A DNA stretch of 64,000 nucleotides, from assembly GCA_002319965.1 (NCBI GenBank), contig DCJQ01000040.1, positions 1-64,000 on the forward strand, written 5' to 3'. The notes beneath the pieces were generated by a model. It was not told where the DNA came from. It saw only the letters and a program-made list of their open reading frames with translations, and made no database searches. This DNA is from Megasphaera sp. UBA1696 (GTDB lineage: Bacteria > Bacillota > Negativicutes > Veillonellales > Megasphaeraceae). Of the stretch, positions 18,348-27,266 are shown piece after piece. Both the position numbers and the translations under genes were made by a program. How positions within the stretch are numbered: position 1 is the first letter of the stretch; each line of letters begins with the position of its first letter.

Positions 18348-19376
18348 CTACCTTTTCACACTACAATAGAGACAAATAAGGGCTCCCATATCGGCCGGCG
18401 ACGCCTTCCCGCTGCGGATATGGAGCTGTAAGGTAAAAATATTGCAAATACAACGTTCTAACTCTTCTATTGTCCAATAAGATGCGACTTTTTGCAAGTG
18501 ATATATGACATATTTCGCACTTCGTCCCTTATTGACGGCCGTCAAAACCTGTTCACGCTGGGTCTTTCCGGCATGGGCCTTCAACAGTTCTTTATACGAC
18601 AAGAGGAGCCGCAGCCGCGACAGCATGTATCCCGTGTTCTTCAAAAAGGCATCTTGCTTGCTGAACAACCCTTCCACAAAGGGAAGGGTCTTTTCCCCAT
18701 TGCGGCGGAGGAAGGCATCCATGAAGGTGAAGAGGTTCTTTTCCATGGTGCCGGCAAAGAGATCGGCCAAGTCGTCCGGTCCGATGCTCTGTTTCCCATC
18801 GGGCAAGGTGATGCACAATTTATCGAGTTCGGAAAAGACGTAGAGCAGGGAGATGCTGCCCCAGGTCTGGAACAAGTCCTGCAAAAAGACGACGCCGTCG
18901 CGGCTGAGACTCTTGCCCTGTTTCTTCAGATAAGCAGTCACGTAGGGCATGACATTTTTTTCGCTCACGGCTTCGGCAGCGACGACCTGGGCCATGGGCT
19001 TCAAGGCCTTAAAGAAAGCGCTTCCCGTATCGACGTTGCCCTTGCTGTAAAACAAAAGGCTGTTGCCGTCGTCAAGGCGTCCCGCTTCGTCGAGGAACCA
19101 CTGTTCTTCTTTGCTCAGCTTGCTCCGCGACCGGCCGCCCCGCTTTAAGGGTAAAAAGGGACAGTCGTACCAGACGGTGATCGTGCCGCTGCTAAAGAGG
19201 CTCGTCCCCTGAAAGGATTCGACGACCGTTGCCGCCGCCGCATCTTTTTGAAAGGTCTGAACCTCGGCGTCGCCGCCGGATCGTTTCCGGGCCGCTTCAA
19301 AAAACTGTCTCCGCCCCTCTTCCATGAGGTAGGCTTCGGATCCGTAAATAATCATTATATTCTTGGTGTTGTTCAT
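18348..19376 (-). CDS. holA: DNA polymerase III delta subunit
   Basis: The clamp-loader delta subunit (342 residues from the start I prefer) opens the sliding clamp for loading. The N-terminus MNNTKNIMIIYGSEAYLMEE carries the delta-family pattern 'YGSExyL'. The AAA-like but degenerate ATPase fold follows, then the collar domain with GTMEKNLFTFMDAFLRR. An upstream in-frame start at 19496 would add 40 residues read from comEC and is not credible. ATG at 19376 has GAGGAA five bases before it and overlaps the comEC stop as ATGA, a translational-coupling arrangement. holA after comEC is a common Firmicute gene order. Confidence 0.92.
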   Translation of the reverse strand: MNNTKNIMIIYGSEAYLMEEGRRQFFEAARKRSGGDAEVQTFQKDAAAATVVESFQGTSLFSSGTITVWYDCPFLPLKRGGRSRSKLSKEEQWFLDEAGRLDDGNSLLFYSKGNVDTGSAFFKALKPMAQVVAAEAVSEKNVMPYVTAYLKKQGKSLSRDGVVFLQDLFQTWGSISLLYVFSELDKLCITLPDGKQSIGPDDLADLFAGTMEKNLFTFMDAFLRRNGEKTLPFVEGLFSKQDAFLKNTGYMLSRLRLLLSYKELLKAHAGKTQREQVLTAVNKGRSAKYVIYHLQKVASYWTIEELERCICNIFTLQLHIRSGKASPADMGALICLYCSVKR

Positions 19377-21466
19377 GAATGTTCCTCGACAAATGTAGAT
19401 AGGCGCCACCTTCCCCGCCGGCGGGCCAGGCGCAGTTGTCCGTCCCGAGACGGAAGGTAGGCGGGAACGCCGAAACTGTCGGCGACTTCTCCCCACTCAG
19501 AAAAGGCTCCGTCCCCGCGGCGTCCTTCATAGACGACGGTGGCTATGGCCGAGGCCGGAAAGGCCTTTCCGTCCCAACCGTCAAGGGAACGAAACTCCCA
19601 AAGGAGGGGCTCGTCGGAAAAGGACTCGGGCACGGCCCGTACGCCGCTGTAGGGAATATCCCCTGTCCCCGACCCCTTAAGGAAGGTGAATTCTTTTTGA
19701 AACAAGGCTTCTGTGTAAGCCCTTTCCTCCCCTTCGACGACGCACCGGCGAAGGGTGAAGATGCCGTTGGCCCGAAGGGCCGGGATGACGACGACCGCCG
19801 CCTGGTCGGGATGGGAGAATCTCGATTTATTATACCATAAATCGGCCGATCTATCTTCATAAATAATGGCCGTCGCCTGATCTCGGCCGCCATCAAAAAT
19901 CAGCACGCCCGGTCCGGACGGCCGCACCATCCAGCTGACAGTCAGGGAGACCATCAGGGGCAGGAACAACGCCTTTCGAAGGAGCCGAAAAAAGACGACG
20001 GCCACCAAAAGATACCAGGCCAGCCAGGCCCACAGCGACGGCTGTCCGGCCCACAGGCGGCTCCCCGGAAGGGCGGCGATAAAGGCATTGCCCTTGAGTG
20101 CCAGGGCCAGAAAGGGCTTCAATCCCCAGAGGATCAAGTCGGCACCGGCTCCATAGAAGAGGGACAGGACGGACGCGCCCAGGCCGAGGACCATGACCAA
20201 GTCGAGGACCGGCGCCACGACGGCGTTGGCCAAGAGGGAATAGACGGGAAAGGAAAAGAAGGCCGAAAAGAGGATGGGCACGACGAGGACCTGAGCGGCC
20301 AGAGATACAGACAGGCAGTTTCGCAAAAATTCCGGCAAAAACGAAAGGCCTCTTGCAATCCGTTCATAGAACAGCACGATCCCCGCCGATGCGCTGCACG
20401 ACAGGCGAAAACTCAAGTCGAAGAAGAGGTACGGGCTGTAGAGCAGCATTCCCGCGACGGCCAAGGCCAGGGCGTGTCCTGCCCCATAGTCGCGGCGGGC
20501 CGTCAGGCTGAAGGCACTGAGGGAGCCCATGATGGACGCCCGCACGACAGGCGACGTAAAATCAGCCAAGGCGCTGTACAGGAGGAGAAAGGCTGCCGAC
20601 AAGATAAAAAGGGGCGGCCCCCGAAGGCCGAAAGCCCGGCCGATGACCTGCAAAACGGCTAAGAGCAGGGCCACGTGCGAGCCGGATACGGAGAGGATAT
20701 GAATGAGGCCCGTCGTACTGAAGGATTCAAGAAGGCCCGGCGGCAGTTCATCGTAGTGGCCGCCGAAGAGAAGGCTCGACAAGACCGGCCCATAATCCTC
20801 CCCGAGGACAGCATCATATCGCCGGGTTAAGGCCTTTCGCAAGTCCTGCAGAAAAGCCCGGACGCCCGCAGGTTCTTCCAAGAGCCGGACGTCCCTTCCC
20901 TCCTTGGCGAAGAGGCGCAGCCACACATTCTTTTCCCGATCGCGACGGCGGGCATCGTACATGCCGTCGTTTTTGTAATACGTCAGTGGCCTGCTCTGAC
21001 CGGTGATCTGAAGAGTTTCTCCGACAGCCGGCCCGTCGGGAACGGTCACATAGGCCTTGCCGGCACCAGGATACGTCTGAGGCTCATCGCCGTAGGCATA
21101 GGCGGCAACATCCAGGACGTAGCGCCCCATCGGCCCTTCCTCGCTCGTAAAGGTGCCCCGTTTTTCAGAGATCATCCCTTCGACGACGAGATCCGCTCCG
21201 GCTGCCTGATGAGGCAAGGCATCGTAGGCGTCAGAGGCCAGTTGAAGCCGGCCGGCACCGAGGCAAAAAAAGACGGGAATCAACAAGAAGAAGAAAGCCT
21301 TTCGCCGATATCGAGCGCACAGTCCCGATCCCAAGAGGGCGAAAAGAAAAAAGGCCCCCCACCAAGGAAGGGGCAGCGAAAGGCCGTCGGCAGCTGCAAT
21401 GCCGGCACACAGGGCCGATACCAGCGACAGGCTGAGCCAAAGAGGACGCAGGGCCGGAAGGGTCAT
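19373..21466 (-). CDS. comEC: ComEC/Rec2-family DNA-uptake channel
   Basis: 697 residues, a polytopic membrane protein that passes single-stranded DNA into the cytoplasm. N-terminal membrane segments (about 8-65) are followed by an OB-like extracellular domain and the competence core, with signature LIHILSVSGSHVALLLAVLQ near 235-255 and several more membrane helices up to about 520. The C-terminal part, which in many ComEC proteins is a metallo-beta-lactamase domain with HxHxDH, is present as about 170 residues beginning VLIFDGGRDQATAIIYED but has no such histidine motif. The gene overlaps comEA upstream by 4 bp and holA downstream by 4 bp. Confidence 0.9.
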   Translation of the reverse strand: MTLPALRPLWLSLSLVSALCAGIAAADGLSLPLPWWGAFFLFALLGSGLCARYRRKAFFFLLIPVFFCLGAGRLQLASDAYDALPHQAAGADLVVEGMISEKRGTFTSEEGPMGRYVLDVAAYAYGDEPQTYPGAGKAYVTVPDGPAVGETLQITGQSRPLTYYKNDGMYDARRRDREKNVWLRLFAKEGRDVRLLEEPAGVRAFLQDLRKALTRRYDAVLGEDYGPVLSSLLFGGHYDELPPGLLESFSTTGLIHILSVSGSHVALLLAVLQVIGRAFGLRGPPLFILSAAFLLLYSALADFTSPVVRASIMGSLSAFSLTARRDYGAGHALALAVAGMLLYSPYLFFDLSFRLSCSASAGIVLFYERIARGLSFLPEFLRNCLSVSLAAQVLVVPILFSAFFSFPVYSLLANAVVAPVLDLVMVLGLGASVLSLFYGAGADLILWGLKPFLALALKGNAFIAALPGSRLWAGQPSLWAWLAWYLLVAVVFFRLLRKALFLPLMVSLTVSWMVRPSGPGVLIFDGGRDQATAIIYEDRSADLWYNKSRFSHPDQAAVVVIPALRANGIFTLRRCVVEGEERAYTEALFQKEFTFLKGSGTGDIPYSGVRAVPESFSDEPLLWEFRSLDGWDGKAFPASAIATVVYEGRRGDGAFSEWGEVADSFGVPAYLPSRDGQLRLARRRGRWRLSTFVEEHS

Positions 21467-21987
21467 AAGCCGACCTTGTCCTTTAATTTTTGGAATTTAG
21501 CCGGTCCGATACCCTTGACCTTCTGCAGCTCGTCGATGCGGGTAAAGGCGCCGTGCTCCCGCCGGTAGGCGATGATATGGTCGGCCATGGAAGGTCCGAT
21601 ACCGGGCAGGGTCATGAGCTTTTCGGCGTCGGCCTGATTCAAAGACACCTTGCCCTCGTCGATCGGTGCCGGCGGTACGCCGTTCCAGTCATAAGGGATG
21701 TGGACGTGCATGCCGTCAGCTGCCCTATCGGCCAGGTTCACCGCAGCCGTATCGGCATAGGCCGCCATGCCCCCTGCTGTTTCGACGGCTTCGCCGACGG
21801 TCTGTTCCCCGTCCAGGGCATAAAGTCCGGGCTGATGGACGGCGCCCGTGACATAGATAAAGGCCTTGTCGGGCAAGGCCTCTTCGACGATCGGCACCGG
21901 TTCAGCCACGACCGGAAAGAGATATTCACTAAATTGGCTCACGGCCAAAAAAGCGGCGATGGCGCCAACGACGATGATTTTCTTCAT
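21463..21987 (-). CDS. comEA: ComEA-family DNA-binding competence protein
   Basis: 174 residues. A membrane-anchor segment at 4-22 is followed by an SLBB-type domain (AFIYVTGAVHQPGLYALDG, about 50-110) and a C-terminal pair of helix-hairpin-helix motifs (NQADAEKLMTLPGIGPSMAD, then VKGIGPAKFQKLKDKV). This is the standard ComEA layout. ComEA binds double-stranded DNA outside the inner membrane and hands it to ComEC, encoded next with a 4-bp overlap. GGAGGG lies before the ATG. The pair implies natural transformation machinery; type IV pilus genes are not in the window. Confidence 0.93.
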   Translation of the reverse strand: MKKIIVVGAIAAFLAVSQFSEYLFPVVAEPVPIVEEALPDKAFIYVTGAVHQPGLYALDGEQTVGEAVETAGGMAAYADTAAVNLADRAADGMHVHIPYDWNGVPPAPIDEGKVSLNQADAEKLMTLPGIGPSMADHIIAYRREHGAFTRIDELQKVKGIGPAKFQKLKDKVGL

Positions 21988-22102
21988 GATTCGTCCCTCC
22001 TCGATGGTAAGCTATACGTACAGTTTGCCTTATGGGGACGAGATGAAGGGAAAGTTTAATCGATTTTTAACCGGAAATCCCCTGTTTCAGGAAAGATTTA
22101 TG

Positions 22103-23557
22103 TTACCAGCTGCCCTTGGATTTCCAGAAGTTCTTTTGGAGCATGACCAGGAGGGTGAACATTTCAAGACGCCCTAAGAGCATGGACAGGCAGAGGATGG
22201 ACTTTGAAAAGAGGGACAGTTCGGCATAGGTCGACGTGGCCCCGGTGATGCCGAAGGCCGGGCCGATGCAGCCCATGGTCGAGACGCTGATGCCGATGGC
22301 GTCGAAGACGTCGATGCCGTCAAAGGTCAGGAGGAGGGCCCAAAGGGCGATGAACATGACGTAGAGGAAGCAGAACTGAGCGACGCGAACGACCGTATCG
22401 TCGCCGATGCGGTGGCCGTTGATGGTCATGCCCAGGACCTGATTGGGGTGCAGCTTCGTTTTCGCCGCATGCCAAATGTACTGGGCCATGATGACCACGC
22501 GCGACACCTTAAGGCCGGCCGCTGTCGAGCCGGCACAGCCGCCGGAAATCATGAGCATCAATAGGATGCCCTTGGAAAAGGTCGGCCAGCGGTCGAAATC
22601 AGCCGAGACGAAGCCCGTCGTGGCGATGGACGCTGCCTGGAAGGACGAGTAGCGAAGGGCCGTCGAAGGGCCGATACCGAAGGCACTCATGAGGTTGAGG
22701 CCGATGAGAACCGTCGCCGCCGCTACGATCAGGAGATAGACCCGAAATTCCATATTCTCCCAAAGGACGCTCCAGCCCTTTTGCCAGGCCCGGTAATACA
22801 AGGCGTAGTTGCCGCCGGTGAGGATCATGAAAAAGGTCATCCAGCCTTCGACGGCCGGGCTTTCAAAGTGGGCCGCACTGGCATTATACGTCGAAAAGCC
22901 GCCGGCCGAGACCGTCGACAAGGCGTGATTGGCCGCGTCGAGAAAGTCCATGCCGCAGATGAGGAAGATGAAAAAGGCGATGGCCGTAAAGGCCATGTAG
23001 ATGCGAAAGAGGACCTTGGTCATGTCGTGCAGCCTGGGCAGGACGCGCTCTCTCGTAGGGCCCGTCGATTCGGCATTATACATATAAAAGACCGCCGACT
23101 GGCCGGCTTCGGGCAAGAGGGCGATGAAGATGACGATGATACCGAGGCCGCCGAGCCAGTGGGTCATGCTGCGCCACAGAAGCAGGCTCTGGGGCAGGAT
23201 TTCAAGGTCCGTAATGACCGTCGCCCCGGTCCCGGTAAAGCCGGACACGCTCTCAAAGAGGCCGTCGAAATACGACAGGTAGCCGCCGAGACAGTACGGA
23301 AGCATGCCCAAAAACGTAGCCAGCATCCAGCCGATGCCGGTAATGGCAATGCCCTCGCGCATGGTCAGTTTCTGCGTCCGCACGCGGCCGTAGTGCAGAC
23401 AGCTCATGCCGACGAGTCCGCAGAGAATGATGCTGCCCACAAAAGGCAGCCAGCTCGATTCCCCCATGATGACGGCCATAGCCAGGGGCAAAAACAGGAC
23501 GCCGCCCTGGGCCAAGGCTATTTTTCCTAAAAATCGAGAAATGACGCGTAAATCCAT
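22103..23557 (-). CDS. TrkH-family potassium uptake protein
   Basis: A 484-residue polytopic membrane protein of the TrkH/KtrB family, the ion-conducting subunit of potassium uptake. The four pore-loop repeats are partly visible as SVSGFTGTGATVITD (near 103), the TVSAGGFSTYN segment (near 215), ASIATTGFVSADFDRWP (near 310) and the fourth at STMGCIGPAFGITG (near 428). The regulatory TrkA/KtrA partner is not next to it and is presumably elsewhere. AAGGGGA precedes the ATG. It is transcribed alone, with a good promoter about 30 bp upstream. Confidence 0.92.
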   Translation of the reverse strand: MDLRVISRFLGKIALAQGGVLFLPLAMAVIMGESSWLPFVGSIILCGLVGMSCLHYGRVRTQKLTMREGIAITGIGWMLATFLGMLPYCLGGYLSYFDGLFESVSGFTGTGATVITDLEILPQSLLLWRSMTHWLGGLGIIVIFIALLPEAGQSAVFYMYNAESTGPTRERVLPRLHDMTKVLFRIYMAFTAIAFFIFLICGMDFLDAANHALSTVSAGGFSTYNASAAHFESPAVEGWMTFFMILTGGNYALYYRAWQKGWSVLWENMEFRVYLLIVAAATVLIGLNLMSAFGIGPSTALRYSSFQAASIATTGFVSADFDRWPTFSKGILLMLMISGGCAGSTAAGLKVSRVVIMAQYIWHAAKTKLHPNQVLGMTINGHRIGDDTVVRVAQFCFLYVMFIALWALLLTFDGIDVFDAIGISVSTMGCIGPAFGITGATSTYAELSLFSKSILCLSMLLGRLEMFTLLVMLQKNFWKSKGSW

Positions 23558-23589
23558 ATGATCCCCTTCATGAAAATTAATTTTTCTCT

Positions 23590-23617
23590 ATTATACCATG
23601 CGGACTTCAGAAAACAA
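23590..23617 (-). promoter_or_regulatory. Promoter of trkH-like gene
   Basis: On the minus strand TTGTTT (23612-23617), a 16-bp spacer and a perfect TATAAT (23590-23595), 33 bp upstream of the ATG. Confidence 0.7.
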
Positions 23618-23686
23618 AAAGTAGGCGCCCTCGGTGATTTTCTGGCGCCCAAGCCCTCCCTTCCGGAAGCGCAAGTGGCCGACCTA

Positions 23687-23695
23687 TGATATAAT
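23687..23695 (+). promoter_or_regulatory. Extended -10 promoter for the aminopeptidase
   Basis: TG-A-TATAAT is a perfect extended -10 about 40 bp upstream of the M18 start. No -35 match is seen, as is common for this promoter class. Confidence 0.6.
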
Positions 23696-23736
23696 AACAG
23701 GATCACAAAATTTATCCCCAAGAAAGGATGATCGTC

Positions 23737-25026
23737 ATGTCCCATGACTCTATCGATACCTTACTCACCTTCATCGCCCAAAGCCCGTCGCCGTACCACA
23801 CCGCCGCCGCTTCGCGGGACCTTCTCGATAAGGCCGGCTTTACGGCCCTGATGCCGGATGCGGCGCCCTGGCAGCTTGAAGCCGACGGCGCCTACTACGT
23901 TCCCGTCTACGGCTCGGGCCTCATCGCCTTTCGGACGGGCCGCCATATCCGCCGCCACCTGCGCCTCAGTGCGGCCCACACCGATTTTCCCGGCCTGCGC
24001 ATCAAGCAGCGTCCGGAAATCCGAGAATCAGGCTACCTTAAAGTCAACGCCGAAACGTACGGCGGCCTCCTGCGCGAATCGTGGCTCGACCGCCCCCTGT
24101 CCCTGGCCGGTGCCGTGGCCATCGAAACGGAGGACCCCTTCCGGCCCAACCTGCGCCTCATCGACCTCAAAAGGCCGGTCCTGACCATTCCCCGCCTGGC
24201 CATCCACATGAACCGCAAGGCCAATCAAGGCATCGAACTCAATCCCCAAAAGGACCTCCTGCCGGTCATGGGCCTCGACGAAAAGGCCGTAACCAAACAC
24301 TTCTTCCTCGACTTCTTGTCGGAAACGTGCCGCTGCCTGCCCGAAGCGATCCTGTCGTACGAACTGACGGTCTATCCGACAGAACCGGGCTGCCGCCTCG
24401 GCTGGCACGACGAATTCGTCTCGTCGCCCCGCCTCGACAACCTGACGTCGGTCCTGGCCTCCCTATCGGCCCTGATAAACGCTGCCGACGCCGACGGCTT
24501 GAGCGTCGTCGCCCTCTTTGACAACGAAGAAGTCGGCAGCCATACGAAACAAGGCGCCGATTCCGTCATCCTGTCCCGGATCCTCTCCCGCATCTATCAC
24601 GCCTTCGAGCTCACCGACGACGACCTGTCGGCCGACCTGTCTAAAGGCTTCATGCTGTCCGTCGACGTCGCCCATGCCATTCATCCCAACGTCCCGGAAA
24701 AATGCGACATCACCAACCGACCCCAAATGGGACACGGCGTCGCCCTCAAGATTGCCGCCAGCCAATCCTATGCCGGAGACGCCGAAGCCGTCGCCGTCCT
24801 GAAAGGCCTGTGCCGCAAAGCCGACATCCCCTATCAGATCTTCATGAACCGCTCCGACCTTCCCGGCGGCTCGACCTTGGGCTCCCTCTTATCGGCCAAC
24901 CTCCCCATCCGGACCATGGATATCGGCATTCCCATTACGGCCATGCATTCGTGCCGTGAATTGATGGGCGCCGCTGACCAACAGGCCCTGACCGACCTCA
25001 TTACGACCTTCTTCAGCCATTCCTAA
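23737..25026 (+). CDS. M18-family aminopeptidase
   Basis: 429 residues. Cytosolic dinuclear-zinc aminopeptidase of the aspartyl aminopeptidase type. Metal-site segments are visible: AAHTDFPGLRIK near 85 (His and nearby Asp), FDNEEVGSHTKQGADS near 260 (Glu-Glu pair) and MLSVDVAHAIHPN near 305. The C-terminal GIPITAMHSCRELMG supplies the last histidine. I chose ATG at 23737 because AAAGGA ends eight bases before it; the in-frame ATG at 23728 directly abuts AAAGG. The gene stands alone. Very GC-rich codon use is in line with neighbouring genes. Confidence 0.93.
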   Translation: MSHDSIDTLLTFIAQSPSPYHTAAASRDLLDKAGFTALMPDAAPWQLEADGAYYVPVYGSGLIAFRTGRHIRRHLRLSAAHTDFPGLRIKQRPEIRESGYLKVNAETYGGLLRESWLDRPLSLAGAVAIETEDPFRPNLRLIDLKRPVLTIPRLAIHMNRKANQGIELNPQKDLLPVMGLDEKAVTKHFFLDFLSETCRCLPEAILSYELTVYPTEPGCRLGWHDEFVSSPRLDNLTSVLASLSALINAADADGLSVVALFDNEEVGSHTKQGADSVILSRILSRIYHAFELTDDDLSADLSKGFMLSVDVAHAIHPNVPEKCDITNRPQMGHGVALKIAASQSYAGDAEAVAVLKGLCRKADIPYQIFMNRSDLPGGSTLGSLLSANLPIRTMDIGIPITAMHSCRELMGAADQQALTDLITTFFSHS

Positions 25027-25066
25027 TATCCCGTTTTTTTTTTATTCTGTATGACAGATGCCGCCA

Positions 25067-25095
25067 TTGACACATTTTGTTTTACATCTTATAAT
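25067..25095 (+). promoter_or_regulatory. Consensus sigma-70 promoter of XRE regulator
   Basis: TTGACA (25067-25072), 17-bp spacer, TATAAT (25090-25095): a perfect consensus promoter. Transcription should begin near 25102, just before the palindromic operator. Confidence 0.88.
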
Positions 25096-25108
25096 GAAAA
25101 GTGTATAT

Positions 25109-25132
25109 TACAGCATACTGTATAGTATACAG
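25109..25132 (+). promoter_or_regulatory. Overlapping palindromes, probable operator
   Basis: CTGTATA-G-TATACAG (25118-25132) is a perfect 7-1-7 palindrome. It overlaps a second one, TACAG-CATA-CTGTA (25109-25122). Both lie in the early transcribed region 16-39 bp before the XRE gene, an ideal place for autorepression. That the XRE protein binds here is inference. Confidence 0.65.
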
Positions 25133-25147
25133 AAAGAGTGGATATGA

Positions 25148-25528
25148 ATGACTCTAGGACAAGAAATTAAGTACTATCGCAAGAAAAACGGCTTAACCCA
25201 GACGGCTTTCGGCGACCTCTTCGGTATGTCAAAGCAAGCCGTCTACTCTTGGGAAACAGGTCTTTATTCACCAGATATTTCAGTATTGCTGAAAATGGCT
25301 GATTTTTTCCAAATTCCCATCTGTGTCCTTGTCGACCGCCCCGGCATGTACTGCCAAAAGAGCGATGACACCCGCAGCAACTGCGACTACTGTGCGCCCA
25401 TTACGGACGAAGACTGTCTCGTCATCCGGGCCCTTCACGCCTTGCCACCGGAAAAACAGCAAGCCGTCAAGACACTCCTCAATATCAAACCGAAAAAGAA
25501 CGGAAACTCCGAATCAGGGGACAACTGA
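25148..25528 (+). CDS. XRE-family transcriptional regulator with cysteine-bearing C-terminal tail
   Basis: 126 residues. The N-terminal helix-turn-helix (residues 2-60, LGQEIKYYRKKNGLTQTAFG then MSKQAVYSWETGLYSPD) is typical of Cro/C1 proteins. The C-terminal part carries four cysteines (MYCQKS, SNCDYCAP, EDCLV) that could bind a metal or sense redox state, followed by a short helical tail. It has a consensus promoter and an overlapping palindrome just upstream, which suggests self-repression. A terminator follows the gene, so it is monocistronic and its other targets are not evident here. Confidence 0.87.
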   Translation: MTLGQEIKYYRKKNGLTQTAFGDLFGMSKQAVYSWETGLYSPDISVLLKMADFFQIPICVLVDRPGMYCQKSDDTRSNCDYCAPITDEDCLVIRALHALPPEKQQAVKTLLNIKPKKNGNSESGDN

Positions 25529-25550
25529 CAATGCGGTATTGATATATAAA

Positions 25551-25585
25551 AAATCGGACCCGATCCATGGAGGGTCCGATTTTTT
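25551..25585 (+). terminator. Terminator after XRE regulator
   Basis: AATCGGACCC / GGGTCCGATT perfect stem with a 10-nt loop and TTTTTT. The complementary A-run makes it potentially bidirectional. Confidence 0.9.
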
Positions 25586-25653
25586 ATGCCCTTTTCTTGC
25601 CAGGGACTGACAAATACGCTATGATGAGAAAAAACGAAAAGGAACGATATGCT

Positions 25654-26295
25654 ATGGAATCTCTTCTCCGCTCGGTCTATGGCCGGGCCGAAGCCGAATA
25701 TGTCATCAAAAAATCCCGCTTCATCGCCACCGTCTGTGAAGTCAAGACGGAAGACGAGGCGGCAGCCTTCATCGAAAGCGTGCGCAAGCACTATTGGGAC
25801 GCCCGGCACAACTGCTCGGCCTTCCAAATCGGAGCCGGCGGTCAGATCCAGCGCTCCAGCGACGACGGCGAACCGTCGGGAACGGCCGGCCGCCCGATCT
25901 TAGAAGTCTTAAAGAAACGGGACCTGACCAATACGGCCGTCGTCGTCACCCGCTATTTCGGCGGCATCAAACTGGGCGCCAGCGGCCTCATCCGGGCTTA
26001 CAGCCACGCAGCGACCCTGGCCCTCGACGAAGCGTCCGTCGTCGTCTACACTCCCTTCACCCTCCTTACGGCGACCGTCGCCTACCCCTTGGTCAGCACC
26101 CTCGAGCGCTTTGCCGAAAGTCACGGCGTCCTCATCGCCGACCGGGCCTTTGCCGCCGACGTGACCTTCACCTTTGAAGTCCCCGAAGGCGCCAGCGACG
26201 CCTTCATCGCCGACTTGACCAATACGGCCAACGGCCGCGTCAGCTGTAAAAAAACGGGTACCGTCGTAAAACCGGTACCCGTCACAGAGACGTAA
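25654..26295 (+). CDS. YigZ/IMPACT-family protein
   Basis: 213 residues. UPF0029/IMPACT N-terminal domain with the signature DARHNCSAFQIG, then SDDGEPSGTAGRPILEVL and VTRYFGGIKLGASGLIRAY (about 45-130), followed by the short C-terminal alpha/beta domain (PLVSTLERFAE). Family members such as E. coli YigZ have an unsettled biochemical role, possibly in translation control. I place the start at the third in-frame Met cluster (25654) because GGAACG precedes it and homology begins there; the longer frame from 25567 starts inside the preceding terminator. It faces the hydroxyacid dehydrogenase tail to tail. Confidence 0.9.
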   Translation: MESLLRSVYGRAEAEYVIKKSRFIATVCEVKTEDEAAAFIESVRKHYWDARHNCSAFQIGAGGQIQRSSDDGEPSGTAGRPILEVLKKRDLTNTAVVVTRYFGGIKLGASGLIRAYSHAATLALDEASVVVYTPFTLLTATVAYPLVSTLERFAESHGVLIADRAFAADVTFTFEVPEGASDAFIADLTNTANGRVSCKKTGTVVKPVPVTET

Positions 26296-26304
26296 CAGCT
26301 TCGA

Positions 26305-27261
26305 TCAGGCCTTATAGCCTGTTTCCATATCGACCATATTTTCAAGTTTTTCGCCGGCGAGGAACCGTTCCAGGTTATCGACGGCAATGCGGGCGATGTA
26401 GTCGTGCGTCGCCTGCAGGTGGTAGCCGCCGGAAATGTGCGGCGTAATGTAGATGCCCTTCGTCTGCCACAGGGGATCGTCCTTGGGCAGCGGTTCCGGA
26501 TCGGTAACGTCCAAAGCGGCCCCGGCCAGATGACCGGAAAGGACGGCTTCGCGCAGGGCTTCCTGATCGACGTTGCTGCCGCGGCCGACGTTGACGAAGT
26601 AGGCCCCTTTCTTCATGGCCATGAAGCGGTCCTTATTGTAGATCCGATACGTTTCCGGCGTATCGGGCAGGCAGGACGCGACGATGTCCGCCCGGGAGAG
26701 ATAGTCTTCGAAATGAGCCATATCCCCCATTTCATCGGCTTCCGGCGGAACCTCGCCCTTACGGCGGCGCAGGCCGATGACATAAGCGCCCAAGGCCTTT
26801 ACGCGGCGGCCGAAATTGCGGCCGATATCGCCGAACCCGACGACGACGACCGTAGCCCCATAAAAGGACGTGACCGGTCCTTCATCCCGCCACAAGGATT
26901 GCTGCTGATTGTCATGATACAGATAAAGCTTCTTCATCATAGCCAGGCTCTGGGCCAGCATGTGCTCGGACAAAGCCAGGCCATAGGCACCGGTCGCATT
27001 GGTGAGGGCCACGCCGTCGGGCAGGATACCGGGCTTGCAGTAGCTGCCGGCACCGGCACTGTTGAGCTGGAGCCATTTCAAATGCTTGGCCTTGCGGACC
27101 AGATTCGGGTCGATGTTGCCGATAATGACGTCGGCTTCTTCAAGGGCCGCACCGGCCTCGCTTCCATCGCCGGGACAGAAGGTCACCTTGGCCCCTTTCG
27201 CAGCCGTTTCAAACCACTGGCGCTGTTTTTCATCCGTATCCATGACAACGAGAATATTCAA
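26305..27261 (-). CDS. D-2-hydroxyacid dehydrogenase family protein
   Basis: About 318 residues. NAD-binding core VVVVGFGDIGRNFGRRVKAL (near 140-160), catalytic Arg segment YFVNVGRGSNVDQEAL (near 225), Glu in ALDVTDPEPLPKDDPL (near 255) and catalytic His in YITPHISGG (near 278). This matches the serA/ghrA type of dehydrogenases; the exact 2-oxoacid is not clear. The best start is TTG at 27261, eight bases after AAGGAG; GTG at 27270 lies inside that ribosome-binding site. It follows a 54-residue protein with which it slightly overlaps or abuts, so the two are co-expressed. Confidence 0.87.
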   Translation of the reverse strand: MNILVVMDTDEKQRQWFETAAKGAKVTFCPGDGSEAGAALEEADVIIGNIDPNLVRKAKHLKWLQLNSAGAGSYCKPGILPDGVALTNATGAYGLALSEHMLAQSLAMMKKLYLYHDNQQQSLWRDEGPVTSFYGATVVVVGFGDIGRNFGRRVKALGAYVIGLRRRKGEVPPEADEMGDMAHFEDYLSRADIVASCLPDTPETYRIYNKDRFMAMKKGAYFVNVGRGSNVDQEALREAVLSGHLAGAALDVTDPEPLPKDDPLWQTKGIYITPHISGGYHLQATHDYIARIAVDNLERFLAGEKLENMVDMETGYKA

Positions 27262-27266
27262 CAGAA

